This document shows, in pieces, positions 1 to 12,942 of a DNA stretch of 64,000 bases (positions within the stretch are counted from its first letter, which is position 1; each line of letters begins with the position of its first letter). This DNA comes from Epiperipatus broadwayi (taxonomy: Eukaryota; Onychophora; Udeonychophora; Euonychophora; Peripatidae): positions 370,001 to 434,000 of the forward strand of contig JAQFVV010006544.1 in assembly GCA_028023455.1 (NCBI GenBank), given 5' to 3'. The position numbers were made by a program, and so were the translations under genes. The notes under the pieces are model-generated. The model was not told where the DNA came from. It worked only from the letters and a program-made list of their open reading frames with translations, and made no database searches.

Positions 1-279
1 AAAAGCTTTTTAATTATCTTACTATTTGCTTAAATATTATGAAAAAGTTAGTACAGACGTTATTGCAAAAAAAAACTTTAATTGCTAAGTGTTATAAAAC
101 ATTACTGGAAAAAAACTTTGAAAAATAAAAAAGTAATCATTAAATAAGCTAGCTTGCTCTTTACAGTTAGAAAGCAAATAATAAAAAAGCAAACTAATTG
201 ATCATTTTTATTATTATTATAAAGAAGTTATACCTAATGTAAAATTGTTTTATTATACAAACTAATAAAAAGTATAAGC
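1..279. other. AT-rich non-coding sequence
   Basis: Poly-A/T-rich intergenic or intronic DNA with no supported gene. Positions 267-279 carry a 13-bp motif (aaaaagtataagc) that recurs at 663-675 and flanks the hairpin element between them. Confidence 0.6.
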
Positions 280-662
280 TTTAAACATCACATGATCACT
301 ATCTCCCATGCTTGCTCATAACTGTTGTTAGAATAGGCAAAACTCCATACAGTAGTGCCACTCAAAGCAAGACAGAGTAATCAATGCATGCCAGAAGGCT
401 TGTGCATAAAATGTTTAAATAGTGCTTACTCATCCAATATCCCCAAACTAGTTTCTGGCTTGTGGCCTTCATCAGTGAGGAGCCTTGGATCTGAGCTCTC
501 CAAGGCTCCTCACTGATGAAGGCCACAAGCCAGAAACTAGTTTGGGGATAATGGATGAGTAGGCACTAGATAGGGATTTTATGCACAAGTCTTCTGGCAT
601 CCATTGATTACTCTGCCTTGCTTTGAGTGACACTACTATATGGAGAGAGTTTTGCCTATTTT
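280..662. mobile_element. Foldback (hairpin) MITE-like element F1
   Basis: The core at 332-660 is an imperfect inverted repeat. Its left end aataggcaaaactc mirrors gagttttgcctatt at its right end. The centre holds a near-perfect stem running from tagtttctggcttgtgg (about 447) to its complement after 502, with a short loop near 491-499. Identical 13-bp direct repeats at 267-279 and 663-675 look like a target-site duplication. There is no coding capacity. A related, shorter copy lies at 26421-26659. The superfamily cannot be assigned. Confidence 0.75.
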
Positions 663-675
663 AAAAAGTATAAGC

Positions 676-972
676 AATAGATATTGAAATCAATAATTAT
701 TATTTAATATTTATATCTAATAAAATGATAAAAAAAAGTAATTAATTTTTTTCTTTTTCTTATTATTATTATAAAAGATGTGGTATTGGTATAAAAGTAA
801 TCTATATTTAATTGTTTTAATGATTAATTTCCTTCACTGTTAAATTATTAAATACTAAATATACGTATGTTAATTATATATCAACCAGCTTCCTTTAAAT
901 TAAAAATCCTTCATAGCTAAACGATTTCAGAGAATATTTGTATAATAAAGCCAAAAATAAATATGATCTTGG
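676..972. other. AT-rich non-coding sequence
   Basis: Low-complexity AT-rich DNA with ATT/ATTATT runs near 760. I see no gene or repeat boundary here. Confidence 0.55.
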
Positions 973-1143
973 GAGCATCAAGTTGCAACCACTCATGTTT
1001 TTGAACCTTCTGAAGCCAGCATTATTTGTTCAGAGAGAGATGATGTTAAAAGAGAAGTGAAGGAAGCCTATTTAATATCCAATAATAACAATGCCATTAA
1101 AAAAGAGCGGCTTGCTTTACTCTCCATAGCATGGAATATTTAG
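973..1143 (+). pseudogene. Possible Penelope-like GIY-YIG endonuclease remnant
   Basis: An open stretch of 56 codons ending in TAG reads EHQVATTHVFEPSEAS, then RDDVKREVKEAYLISNN. The pattern EH...H.F....I...(7-10)..VKEAxxI..N resembles the C-terminal end of the GIY-YIG endonuclease in Penelope-like retroelements and is unlike the AT-rich translation around it. There is no start codon and no reverse transcriptase upstream in the window, so this would be a short 3' fragment. The identification is from pattern memory only; chance coding-like sequence or another family is possible. Confidence 0.35.
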
Positions 1144-1581
1144 TGATTTGCATATTTGAATATTTTATGTGAACATTTACACGCGATTAAAAAGCATTAT
1201 TTATCATATATCATCAATTAAATAGCTATGATTATGGGGGTTAAATATTTACCTGAAAGCGCTTAGCTATAAAGGATTTTTAATTTAAAAGAAGCTTTGA
1301 TTCCTCTTGGAGGCCTTAAAGGAACAGAGCAGGGCAAATTCCTAATGTCCACTCCATACGTTCTTGTCGTTGCAGCTGTTATTACTATGTGATTATTCAT
1401 ATAGTATACGAACATGGATGGGCTGCTCACCAACATGCATTAGCCAGCATGGTGAGTTTATTGGCTTTTTACCTCTGAGTTTAAGATCAAGAAACACCGT
1501 GGTCTTTCTTCTCAGTGCCTGATAAGGCAGAATGAATGTTTATGTAAATGATAAATATTTTTCCAATACATATATACAATT

Positions 1582-2419
1582 ATGACAGACAAAAATAAAG
1601 CATGGCCCTTATTCCCAGGAGGCTGTAAAGTCACCAACCAAGGCAGCGGTTGGTGGCCGAAGGCGGAGGGTGCTAAGAATCCCCTGATTGCGGACCCAGG
1701 CTGCCATTTGATGACGACTTTTTATTTAGGTACTTACAACTGCAGATCACTTTCAAGTGAAGGAAGATTGCAAGAATTAGAAGAACTGTCTTATATTAAA
1801 TGGGACATTATTGGACTTTGTGAAGTTAGAAGAAAAGGAGAAGAAACAATTGATTTAAAAAGTGGACATATACTCTATTATAAAGGCACACATGTTGGAA
1901 ATACAAGTGGAGTAGGATTCATTATAAATAAAAAGTGGAAGAACAATATTGTGGAGATTGATGGTGTATCGGACAGTGGCAAGATTAGTTATACAACTTA
2001 ATAGCAGATACCAAATGCATATAATTCAGGTTTATGCCCCAACAAGTTCTCACAGTGATGAAGTAGTAGAAGATTTTTATATGGATGTACAAAAGGCTTT
2101 TGATCAGAGTAAACAACATTTTAAAATTGTTATGGGAGACTTTAATGCTAGAATTGGTAGACAAATGAAAGATGAAATTGCTGTAGGTAATTTTGGTTAT
2201 GGTAATAGAAATGAGAGAGGACATAGACTTGTGGAGTTTGCAGAAAAAGAAAAACTTTATATTATGAATTTATTTTTTGAGAAAAATGTTAAAAGGAAAT
2301 GGACATGGAAGCATCCAAATGAAGGTACAGCAGAATTGGATTATATTTTGACTAACAGAAAATACATATTTCAAGATTGTAATGTTCTTAATAAATTTAA
2401 CACAGGAAGTGATCATTGA
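1582..2419 (+). pseudogene. LINE A1 apurinic-like endonuclease region
   Basis: The first part (1582-2001) contains TYNCRSLS and GLCEVRRKGEE, the EN motifs with the catalytic Glu. A 2-bp loss near 1975 relative to copy A2 shifts the frame, and the domain continues from 1949 with VYAPTSS, MGDFNARIG (catalytic Asp and Asn intact), LDYILTNRKY and GSDH. A CGA to TGA change at 2417-2419 ends it. In RTE elements this domain nicks target DNA to prime reverse transcription. Genes of this type are often mis-annotated as craniofacial development protein 2. The conserved active site shows that the ancestor was active. Confidence 0.88.
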
Positions 2420-2557
2420 TTAGTAAGGTGTAAGTTACGTGTTAAGGTAAAACTAGAGAGACAAAAATTATTAAGAAAAACAATATTTACAGTTGATATT
2501 CCTAATCTTCGGAAACATTCTAATGAATTTAAATTAGAACTTACAAATAGGTTTCAA

Positions 2558-4198
2558 GTGTTAGGAGATTTTGAACATGATACAGATTTGAATGAAATTA
2601 ATATGAAAATAACTGATACACTTTTAAAAACTGCAACAAACATAGCTGGTAGAAAAAAGCAGCAATTGACTAATAAAATTTCTACTGAGACTAGAGAATT
2701 TTTGAAGAAAATAAGGAATATGAAGATATACAAAAATGATGTATTAAAAAGAATTGAATATCTCGAATTTTGTAAAATGGTACGGAAAAGAGTTGGAAAT
2801 GATATAAGAAAGTATAACTGTGAAATAACAAGGAAAGTTGTAGAAGAAAATAAAAGTCTCAAAAATGTTAAACAACATTTTGGTATTGGTAGGAAATTTA
2901 TATCTGCAATAAGAAAAAAAGATGGAATTATTACTAAAAAGAGAGATGACATCATGAAATTGGTAGAAGATTTTTATCAAGAATTATATAGTAATAAAGA
3001 ACAAGTACCTCCTATATCTATTACATCTTCTGAATTGCCCAGAATTTTAAATGAAGAAGTGAGACATGCAATTAAGTGTATGAAGAAAGGAAAGGCTCCA
3101 GGAAATTATGGAATTATAATTGATATATTAAAAGAAGCAGGTGAAGAAATAGAAACAATTTTAGCAAAGTTATATATCAAATGTCTAAATGATAAAGATG
3201 TACCGGAAGATTGGGAGAATGCAGTAATAATATTAATATTTAAAAAAGGTGATAACGAAGATATTAGAAATTACAGACCTATCAGCCTTTTATCAGTTTT
3301 ATATAAAATTTTTACCAAGATAATTACAACTCGTCTACAGAGAACTTTGAATTTCCACCAACCAAGAGAACAAGCTGGATTTAAAAGTGGTTTTAGTACA
3401 ATAGATCATATCCAGGTATTGAAAGAAGTCATAGAAAGGACAAACGAATATGAGTTGTCATTATGTTTTGGATTTGTAGATTATGAAAAGGCATTCGATT
3501 CTATACACGTTTCTTCAGTGATTAAAGCATTGGATCATCAAGGTACAGATCTAGGATATTGTCATATTTTAAAGAATATTTATAAAAAATCAACAGCAAC
3601 AATTAGATTACATAATGATACTGGAAAAATCAACATTGAGAAAAGTGTAAGACAAGGTGACTCCATATCTCCAAAACTCTTTACAGCAGTGCTGCAAGAA
3701 GTATTTTGTGGATTAAAATGGGAAACTAAAGGAGTGAAAGTAAATGGAGAGTATTTAAGTCATTTAGATTTCGCAGATGATGTAGTTGTTTTTGCAAATA
3801 ATGCTTCAGAGCTGCAGGAAATGTTGCAGGAGTTAGCAGATGAAAGTAGAAAAGTAGGACTAAAGATAAATGTTAAAAAGACTAAAGTAATGTTTACTCG
3901 ATTTGCTCAAAATATGAAAATAAGGATTGATTATGAAGAATTAGAAGAAGTTAACAGTTACAAATACCTTGGTCAGATTATTAATACAGATGGAAACATA
4001 ATGGAGGAAATTAATCATAGAATTAAACTTGGTTGGAGTGCTTTTGGTAGAAATAACTTGATACTAAAAGGAAATATGCCTATGTGTTTGAAAAGGATGG
4101 TTTTTAACGTGTTTTACCAGTTCTTACTTATGGATCTGAGACTTGGACACTTAATAGAAGAGCAATACAGAGACTTCAGACAACTCAAAGGAGTATGA
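2558..4198 (+). pseudogene. LINE A1 reverse transcriptase region (546 aa open)
   Basis: Same frame as 1949-2419, so it is one ORF with the endonuclease apart from the stop at 2417-2419. It carries the non-LTR RT blocks: KAPGNYGIIIDILKEA (block 1-2), NYRPISLLSVLYKIFTK, EQAGFKSGFSTIDHI, FVDYEKAFDSI (motif A with the first Asp), VRQGDSISPKLF (motif B), LDFADDVVVFANN (motif C, FADD) and KYLGQIINTDG. All three catalytic Asp residues are present. A 4-bp loss near 4108, relative to A2, shifts the frame; translation then runs off until 4198. Confidence 0.92.
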
Positions 4199-4530
4199 AG
4201 AGATATATGTTGGGAGTAACAAGAAGAGATCGAAAACGCAATGAATGGGTAAGACAACAAACAGGTGTTACTGATCTTATTGAAAAAGTTAAAAGATTGA
4301 AATGGAGTTGGGCTGGACATATTGCTAGAAGAGATGATAATAGATGGACAATTGAAATTTTAAACTGGATTCCAAGAGATTGTAAAAGACCCAGAAAGAG
4401 ACCACATGTGAGATGGATGGATGAAATAAGAAAATATGCAGGGGTGTTGTGGAGAAGAGAAGCTAAAGATCGGAGAAGATGGATTAAACTTGGAGAGACC
4501 TTCATCCTGCAGTGGATTGATAATGGTTGA
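4195..4530 (+). pseudogene. LINE A1 C-terminal domain in shifted frame
   Basis: Reads YMLGVTRRDRKRNEWVRQQ, LKWSWAGHIARRDDNRW and RKRPHVRWMDEIRK, ending in LGETFILQWIDNG, TTGATGA and a TGA repeat. This is the C-terminal region that follows the RT in RTE/BovB elements, of unknown biochemical role. It belongs to the same protein as 2558-4198 and is separated only by the 4-bp deletion near 4108. The stop codon merges into the 3' TGA-repeat tail. Confidence 0.85.
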
Positions 4531-4543
4531 TGATGATGATGAT

Positions 4544-7500
4544 TTATTATTTAATTGTTTTAAGAAAATATAAAATGTTTATCCAATAGAGATGGCCACA
4601 TATTACATATTGGGGTAATATAGTAAAATCATTAATATGAGAAAACTAGGAAACCAGAAAGTCATATTAATTCATATTACATCTGTACAATGAACAGGAA
4701 GTATAATGAGACAAAATAAGTAACTGGCATAAATAGACTAGTGGAATATGATTTAATATCAACAACATTGAAAGCTCAATAATTTTTTTTATTATTCTTT
4801 TGTATTAGTTTTTTAATTAATATAAAACATTTTAGAGTTGCATCATTTATATAATAAAATTTTAACAATATATTTGTGAGGATTCCTTAAATAACTATTT
4901 AATCAAGAATTGCTGTGCACTATATGACAAAATATAATGGTAGAATATTGAACAATAATGATATTTGAGATGGTATGATGACCAGAACTAGATCAAAAAA
5001 GTATAACTCTTAAGATGATTTTCTTTTTCCTGAAATCTATTCTTGTATTTGAAGTATAATAGCATTAAAAAGTTTTCATATATATGCTATTCTGTATATA
5101 ATATTTAATAAAATTATATCAAGTTTATTGCTAAGATATATAGATTATTAAATAAATGTTTCATAAGAAACAGGCATACTAAAAATTATCTTTTGTTTAC
5201 CGTTTAATGCTCATTTATTTTTGTTTCTCATATGTCATTAATAGGACATCTTATCATTGGTTATTATCCTTGGTAATATTAGCTTGAACACTTAGAATAT
5301 GTTTAATTATTATTTTCATTATTATTACTTTAATGTGAAAGCAAATTAGGCACCTATAATTTGATACTTACAAATGCTTGGATAAAGTTTTTTAATTTCT
5401 TCATAAATAATTTGATATTCCCTAGAAATCTCACAATAAAATGAAATAAATATTTTAATATGCTTCTAATTTTCCTTCTTTTTAAATTAACTTTATCCTC
5501 AGATGAGAATGTATTAATACATAGTTCTATATATTATCACCACAATCCAATTAAGCCTTTTTAATGAGTTTTTTTCTGTTTATAGTTTTAGTAGGAAATT
5601 TGACTTGCTCAACATGAACAGCACCCTATTTATCATAATTTTTACAACTTCTAAAGTAGTCACATTTGTAAGATTGAACTTTTTTCTAGTCAGAGATGCC
5701 TTGCATGTATATGAGGTTTTCACTCTAGTTTGTTATGGAAGATGAAACAAATAATAATAAATGTTTTTCCATGGGATCCAAATTTTTTACAAGTGTTTAA
5801 TTAGTTTTAACTTAACTGCAAAAAGTTAACTAAATGTTCTTTATACCAATAAAAGCACTATTCATTTAATTTTGTGCCTTTTTTTGCTCTGGATTAAAAC
5901 AATGGTATTCATAGAATAAGGTGGGCTACATTTGATGTTATTGATTAGGAAGACGTAACATTAGTGAAAATATTGAATTAATCATTATAAATAGTGTAAT
6001 AATTAATAATAGGCATTCTAACTCTCGAATTAAAAATCAGAGATAAAGACAGAAGTAAAAAGTAGAAAACAAAGAAAAGAAAATTTTGGAGTCAGAATTA
6101 TTTGCATGTCATAAAAAAAATAGAAATGTGTTTGCACAAACATACAATCTTATTTTCACTGTAAGTATAGAAAAGTGACCAGTGGAATAAGACAAATAAT
6201 CAATCTATTAACCTAAATGACAAAAGACAATAATGGAAAGAGATTGAAAAAAAGAATAATGATTAGTTCAAATATTATCAATAATTGTTAGTAAATTAAG
6301 AAGACAATTTTTATTTATTTGTCATTCAATCAATGCTAGTAATTTTTTTTAGAATGATTTGACAAATATGCTATTTAAGAAGAATGGAAATTAACTATAG
6401 TAAATAAATTCTAGAGTAAGGATACACATATATTAACATTATTTGGATAGATGTGTCATTAATAGCATATAAATCATTGCATAACTAATGTAAAACTATT
6501 AAACTGTTTTTTATTGTGATAAACAAGTAAACAATGTATTGCATAAAACTAGAAGAATAAATTTGACTCGGTATTCCAATATATGAACTAATTTATCTGA
6601 TGCAAAAGTTTAATCAGTCCTAGTATGGACCATTAATTTAAGCAATATCAGTTGACATCGCTTTGTAGAATTATAATTACCAACTACTTTTATATATTTA
6701 AGTATAATTTTTATTTTAGGTATAACAATAAGTCTATATATATTTGTAAATGCTATCTTTTTTATCAGTAATGAACAGATAATATATCTTAAGATTTTTA
6801 TTTATGGTCAACTTTCATTTTTTTAATCAAGATTATTCGGTGATTTATTATATTTTAAAAGTAAGAACAATCGGACATTCATTTTATTGGGTTATTATGG
6901 GGATTTGCATATCTAGCTGAATAACTTACAAGTCTATTTTGATTATGGGCAAGGCAAACTAAGACATTAATGACTATTCTATAAAGTTCTTCAATATCAA
7001 ATTCAAAAATCTTTCTGTGAATTCAGGATAAAAATTATTCCTAAAAACTAAAATTATGTTAATATTTTTTTACATTTAACAGAGCAGCTAATAACTATTT
7101 CAAAACTAATTGTTACAAAATATGATTAAATTGCATAATGGATTAGTTTGTCACTTCAAAAATTTTCACTCTTGGCAAACTAACAATGTTGTGGAATTTT
7201 TTTTGCAAGATTTTTTTTTGTAATGTATATTTCACATTTTACTTTGAGATATTTGTTAATACAGTTATATAAGAAAAATTGTTTTCATGTTTTATAAGAA
7301 ATATTATTTTATTGCTTAAGAGTAGCAATCTCAAATTAATGTTAAAATAAATGGCATTTTTTTTAATGGATTTATATAGTATCTATATTTTAGCTTACCA
7401 ACACCTTGAAGATATTACATTTTATGAAATGCTATCTTTTTTAAAACTATTATGTGACATTATAAGTGTAAAAAATTTTAAGTCTTTGCTATAGATAATC

Positions 7501-8440
7501 AATATAATTAATATATACTGAATATTTTTAACTATTGAATTTATAAATTGTATAATTATTTAATTATAGAAACATGTTTTTATTAAAAACTTTGGGAAAA
7601 AAAATTAACAATTTTTATTATTGATTGTTCTTTATTAAAATTCAGATTGATTATTATAATGCTTTTTAAAAAAATACCTATAATAATTAAAAATATATAT
7701 ATTTTTTTATATTTTATTCAATTATATATATATGTGTGTGTAATTAAGGATAATAGCTTGACAAAAATAAATCTCATTCTGATTCAAACTTATAAACTTT
7801 TGAGTTTTTGATCTTTCTGAAGGATGCAAATTTTGAGTTGTCAAAATTATTAGATACCACTAGATGCCCAAAGCTATTAGATTTAGTGACTTGTAAAAAT
7901 AGATTCATTGAATGTTAGGATGATGTGTAAACTAGAAAATTAAAAAATAACTGTTGTTAGAAATAAAGATTAAGTATAATTCTATGGTCTAAGATGATAA
8001 GTGGACAAAAGGATGAAAGAGAATTGCGAAGTTATCATTTTGAGACTAAAAATTAAATAGAATTCTCTGAATCAGAATTATAAGTAAACAAACCATTCAC
8101 CAAAATAATGTTTAAATTATTCAACCAATCAGTTACTGATGCACTACCACTTAGTAATAATAATTACTATATACAATTGAAATAATGAATCCACTTTTTA
8201 TTTATCAAGTTCTTAAAAATGCTTTATATTAGATCATGATAACATTAAGAATGAATTGTGAATCTATTCAGTCATCTACTTTTTTATTATTTATATATGA
8301 TAGATTTTGTGACTAGGTGGCAATACATTAGTTTATTGATGTTTTTGACAAGTGATATATATATATATGCAATTGCCAATTTAACATCATGTGATTTTTG
8401 TGTATAGTATATATATATATGATTTTGTGTATAGTATATA
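4544..8440. other. AT-rich non-coding sequence, no gene seen
   Basis: About 3.9 kb of AT-rich DNA with homopolymer and AT runs, including (TA)n near 7696-7735. I searched for the missing first ubiquilin coding exon (start Met and first UBL strands) and did not recognise one. No TIRs or LINE homology noticed. Confidence 0.5.
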
Positions 8441-9396
8441 CACCTGGGTCTCATTTTATGCGGTAGATAGGTTCCACAGAAAACCTGTATTAAAAAAAAT
8501 CGCACAAAAATAGACTTAATTTCCCTTGAAAAATGGGGGATAGGTGCTGTAATTTTCAGAATTCGCATAAAAGCAAAGCAGCAAGGAAAAATTACTTTAA
8601 AATTCGCATTAAAAAAATGAGCAAATAAAGTATGACTAATAAAAAAGTTTAAATATTTGAAAAAAATTAATACAAGACAAACTTTTTTTATTAACTACAG
8701 TATTTAATTTTACATTTTTCATACATATTTTAATCATTACTGCTAACGTTCGTTTGTAAACTGGTAAGAAATCTGATTCGATGTGATGTATTGTGGCTTC
8801 TCCTTAAACGAAGTCAAGAATCTCTCAGCAATTATGCCCAGAGAAACCTGTTTGCTACTATTTTTATTCGTGATATGATGTACAACTAGCGCCATTTTCA
8901 GTCTTGTGCTGTGTTAATGGGTTTCTGATTCTATATTAAAAAAATGAAATCGTGATCAAAACAAAAAGATTATACATTATCATTAGAAAGATTATTTTCA
9001 GTTTATAAAATCTTCGTTTTTTATTTTAAAAATCTAAAAGATTATTTATTTCTGTTATACATATATAACAAAATACATTTTAAAAGTTTAAATTTTTTGA
9101 ATATTTATAGCGATATTTTTATATGTAAGTATAAATCTATTATTAACTCATTAGTATAAATAGGTTATTTACATAGAAGCTAAGTTCTAAATACAGCTTC
9201 AGGCATATTCACATTAACTGCTAATATAACGTTCTATTTTTGAAAAGAAAAAAGTATATTTCAAGTGAAAATAACTTATTAATAATTTAAATTTCTTGAT
9301 ATCTAATCAATATAGTGAAATATGAAAGATATTAAGAAGAAACATGAATCGCATAACTTCAAAATCGCATTAAAATAATCCGCATAGACCCAGGTG
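8441..9396 (+). mobile_element. TA-flanked TIR element D1 (Tc1/mariner-type, non-autonomous)
   Basis: The left end TA-cacctgggtctcattttatg and the right end ccgcatagacccaggtg-TA form terminal inverted repeats bounded by TA dinucleotides (8439-8440, 9397-9398). The interior matches D2 (21173-22139) in opposite orientation, for example around tttgtaaactggtaa and aatacaagacaaac. There is no transposase ORF. An 83-bp LINE-B 3' end is inserted at 8780-8862. The TA duplication suggests a Tc1/mariner-like mechanism; the precise family is unknown. Confidence 0.82.
8780..8862 (-). mobile_element. LINE B4: 3'-end fragment nested in D1
   Basis: gatgtgatgtattgtggct, ctccttaaacgaagtcaag and ctcagcaattatgccc match the antisense 3' UTR and tail of B1 (14563) and B3 (44333). 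The copy is truncated to about 83 bp. It interrupts a segment that is continuous in D2, so it arrived after D1. Confidence 0.82.
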
Positions 9397-9398
9397 TA

Positions 9399-10949
9399 TA
9401 TATGTATGATTTTAGTGATTATAACGATGCTTAAAAAACTAAAGAAGTGATAAAATTCTTCTAAAGCATTTTTTTTTTTCAGGTAGCAAATGTGAAATTT
9501 GTTTTATTTAATTTTTGTGCTGTGTTTATATATGGGCAACTTCTAATTTCAATAATTACTCTTATATTTTTTCCTGAAATCATTATATACATCATAATAA
9601 ATTTATTTTTTAATAAATTGAAAATCTTTTTAATTATTACTCCAATTAAATCTTTAAACTATTTTTCAATCACTAATAGTCATATTTCTAATTATTTGAT
9701 TTTGCATGTGAAATATCTCCATTTTTCACAGTATCTTTTTTTTAAAAATCTGTTTATAAATTGTATTCTTTCTTTGCTTGTTTTTCTCTATTGCTTGGGA
9801 TGCTTTAAAATAAGTTTTTTTTTTTTTTGGTCGAGTTAAAAAAATGTGAGTATTTTTGAATACAGAACCACTCACATTATCAAAATCATAATTTTTTTTT
9901 ATTTCCTAAAATCATATTACAATCTCTCTTGACAAAATTCTCAACTTTAGTTCATAATATCGATCTAATTATAAAATGATTTCTGGATACTTACAGTTAT
10001 CACCATGAGGATTATTTGATTTCTGTAAATTTTGTTAAAATATTTGAAGAGATTTTCCAAGATATGATTTTCTTGAGATTTTATTGAAAATATTTTTTAT
10101 TTATTAAAGTACAATTAAAGTTAATTTATTTTTTCTTAATGTGAAGGAATATAAACACAATTTAAGAAAAAGAAATTATGTAATTTGAGTGAACTTAAAA
10201 TAAAAAAACCATGTTTAATGTAAAGATGAAGTTAATGTGATCAAAGTACAGTAATGTGTCCATGTCTGTAATATTTGATTATAAGCCATAGTATGGATAT
10301 CAAAATTCATGGGTAATAGCAAAACAATATAATAAGCATTTTGAACATATTTATATAGGTGTATGTATAAATATGTATACATGTTGAAAATATACTATAT
10401 ATATTTAAGTGTGTGTGTATGAACCAAATCTATAAACATTTCGGTACTCTTTTATTTGCTAATTTGCTCAACCATTGCAAAAAATGATAAAAGCAAAGGG
10501 TTGCTAAAATATTTATTAACAGCATTTGGTTCATTAATCAAGATCTGAAGTTGTATATAATGATGGAAATATAAAGCTATGTTTTTTATTAGTTTTTCAT
10601 ATTGTGTATGAATAAGAATTTAAAAAATGAAAATTTGTTTTTTATTAATTTCTTTAATTTTTGATTTTTTCTTTAATATGTTTTTGAATCACTGATAATT
10701 GAAACTACAGATATTAGGGGACCTACTATACATAGTCAAAACATCTGTATAGCCTTATTTTGCACGCTAAACAAAAAAAAAAAATGTTTTGATAATTAAT
10801 TAGAAAGATATTTTGCACAAAAAGTTTCTATAGCATTGAAACATTTGAATTTTTAGAATGTGTTGATATTAAGTTATACGTTTGTATAATTTGATTAAAT
10901 AACTTTTTTAAAATAATAATTGTAAATTAAAATGAATTTTTTTTTTAAG
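9399..10949. other. Upstream intron of ubiquilin: AT-rich, no gene
   Basis: AT-rich sequence leading to the exon a acceptor. The open stretch at 9492-9839 is a low-complexity Phe/Ile/Leu reading with no family match and is not called. Confidence 0.55.
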
Positions 10950-11052
10950 TTTAAAGAAGAAGTTGCTAAAAAATTTAATGCCTCGCCTGATCAACTGTGC
11001 CTAATATTTGCAGGGAAAATACTGAAAGATCATGAAACACTTCAATCTCATG
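10950..11052 (+). CDS. UBQLN: Ubiquilin exon a (ubiquitin-like domain, middle)
   Basis: The exon follows a T-rich tract ending in AAG and stops before GTGAGT. It encodes 34 codons plus one base (phase 1 donor), beginning [11 protein letters not shown] and including [18 protein letters not shown] then [13 protein letters not shown] is the hallmark strand-turn of the ubiquilin UBL, the surface that in family members binds the proteasome and ubiquitin-interacting motifs. The last G joins GT of the next exon to make Gly. The exon opens at codon phase 0, so at least one coding exon lies upstream, carrying the initiator Met and the first UBL strands. I did not find it between 1 and 10949. Confidence 0.92.
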
Positions 11053-12942
11053 GTGAGTAAATATTAAACATATACAAATGTTTGCATGATATATCTATCT
11101 GTAAATGTAAAAATTATTTTCCAGATTGGACAAAACTTTAAAATAATTCAAATTTTGCAGTAAACTTCATTTTACATTTAAATAGTATTTTGATCTTTTG
11201 GGATTACAATATTTATAATAATTATTTTGCTTCAAACATTTATAACTCAATAACTAAAATATTTTACTGCAGTACCATTATTCCAACATTTGTGAATTCA
11301 AAACTTTCTATTTTTCAAATAATTTCTTAAATATACACAAAGGCTTGTTTTCTTCAATGAAAAAATTAAATTGCTAAAAAAATTTGGAGTATATTTTGTA
11401 AAAAAGTTGAATTTTATTCAATTTCTCTGTATGTTTGTGTGGATATTATGTATTGATTAACAACTATATGTATTACAATAAAAATAAATAAAAATGTAAT
11501 TCTATACTAAAAGTTCATTTTTCAAAACAAATGAAAATAGAAAAAATATCTTCTAATGTTAAGCACAGTAATATCAGTCATCTCAATGCCCAGAAATTTA
11601 TGCTTCAGAAGATTATTATCTTTAAAACACTTTTTTGAAAAAGTTAATTTATTCATATGTTGTTTAATACTTATTGATATGAATTGTGGTTAGCATACAA
11701 GGGCTAAACAAAATTGGAATTCGGAAAATGTTTGAGCACAATCGCTTCACCTATCTTAATATATAAAAACATATGCTCAAAGTATAGTTCCACTTTATTG
11801 AAAAAGTTAAATTAGTTTTCTGTTGCAATGTGAAGCATATTTTCTTCATAGTTAAATAAATGTAAATATACTTTGATTTTTTTTTTTTTAATTTTTAAAG
11901 TTGTATTTATTAATAAAGTATAATATTACATTATATTTACTTTTTTATAAATTACACTTAAGTTTAATATTGCTTAACTGTGAATTTTGTTATAATTAAT
12001 AATCTTTTTTTCAAACAAGTACTTGAGTACTTTCTACCATTGAATTTCCAGTCACTTATGGTCACTACACAAATTGTGAAACTTCATACAAAAATAGCAC
12101 AACTTTTATTACAATATCAAATTTCAGCCATATATGCAGTGTAAAATTTATGTAATTATTTTTTTATTATTATTATAATTATATAAGTTTGCATTTGAAT
12201 AACTATTCAAACTCATAAAATTTCTGAATTCGAAAACCTTCAAGAAGCCATGATTTTGAAGTAGCAGTATTCAACTTGTATATACATACTCATATAATGC
12301 TCTTCCATTTATGATGACCACAAAAGTTGATTTTAAAAAAGAAAAGTAGCAAAAAATATTATAAAGGTTGAAATATTCTTGGGATCAGATAGCAAGGTTT
12401 AACTAAATTTAATTATATTTTAATAATAAAATAATATGCTTGTAAAGTGAAAATACATATTGGTACATCTGAAATTTTAATTATAAAAATATTATTTATT
12501 TGCTTTGTCTGTTGATTTATTTAATATATTTCTTGTCTTATGTAAAAATACTCTAGTTGTTTATAATATTTCTTTAAAAAAGCTTATTAGCAATAATATT
12601 ATGTGATTTTAGATACTTATTCATATATCTGCTAATTGATAACATGCATTAGAGGAATAGATAGTTTTATTTATTTATTTTTTAGTCTATCTTGATTATT
12701 TTGTGAAGCAAGTAAAACAAATAGATATTCTAAGAAATTCTAGGGAATCTACCTTTGGTCAAAAGACATAAAAATGAATAAGTTTCTGTAGATTGCATCA
12801 AAAAGAAAAGCGGAATGTATTTAAACTAATATATGAAGAAAGTTACTGTCTTTATTAGTGTTGTTTTGTTTTGCATAGTAAAGTGAGTTTCAATTCTTTT
12901 AATGTAATGTGAATTTTATTTGTGTATTTTATATATATATAT
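11053..12942. other. Ubiquilin intron, AT-rich, no feature recognised
   Basis: Non-coding AT-rich DNA between exon a and the LTR-like unit, ending in a (TA)n run at about 12930-12941. Nothing else is supported. Confidence 0.6.

Larger units (their letters stand above)
1295..4543 (+). mobile_element. LINE A1: RTE/BovB-like retrotransposon, nearly full length, inactive
   Basis: Homologous to copy A2 (59263-62607) from ctttgattcctcttggagg at 1295 to a (TGA)n tail at 4526-4543. It lacks about 40 bp of 5' sequence present in A2. It carries a 5' UTR of about 290 bp, then one EN-RT coding region with a C-terminal WAGHIARR...RPRKRPHVRW motif, followed directly by the short TGA-repeat tail. That arrangement is typical of the RTE clade. 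Two frameshifts and one nonsense codon inactivate it. No exact target-site duplication was seen. Confidence 0.9.

Noticed and set aside
1582-4530. Reading the LINE ORF as a host gene (craniofacial development protein 2-like)
   Set aside because: That name is a database artefact for BovB/RTE endonuclease; the adjacent RT, the TGA tail and the repeated copies show a retrotransposon.
8287-8568. 93-codon minus-strand frame crossing the D1 left end
   Set aside because: It spans an AT microsatellite and a TIR boundary; not a gene.
9492-9839. 115-codon + strand open frame
   Set aside because: Phe/Ile/Leu/Asn-rich translation of AT-rich DNA with no motif or splice context; expected by chance at this composition.
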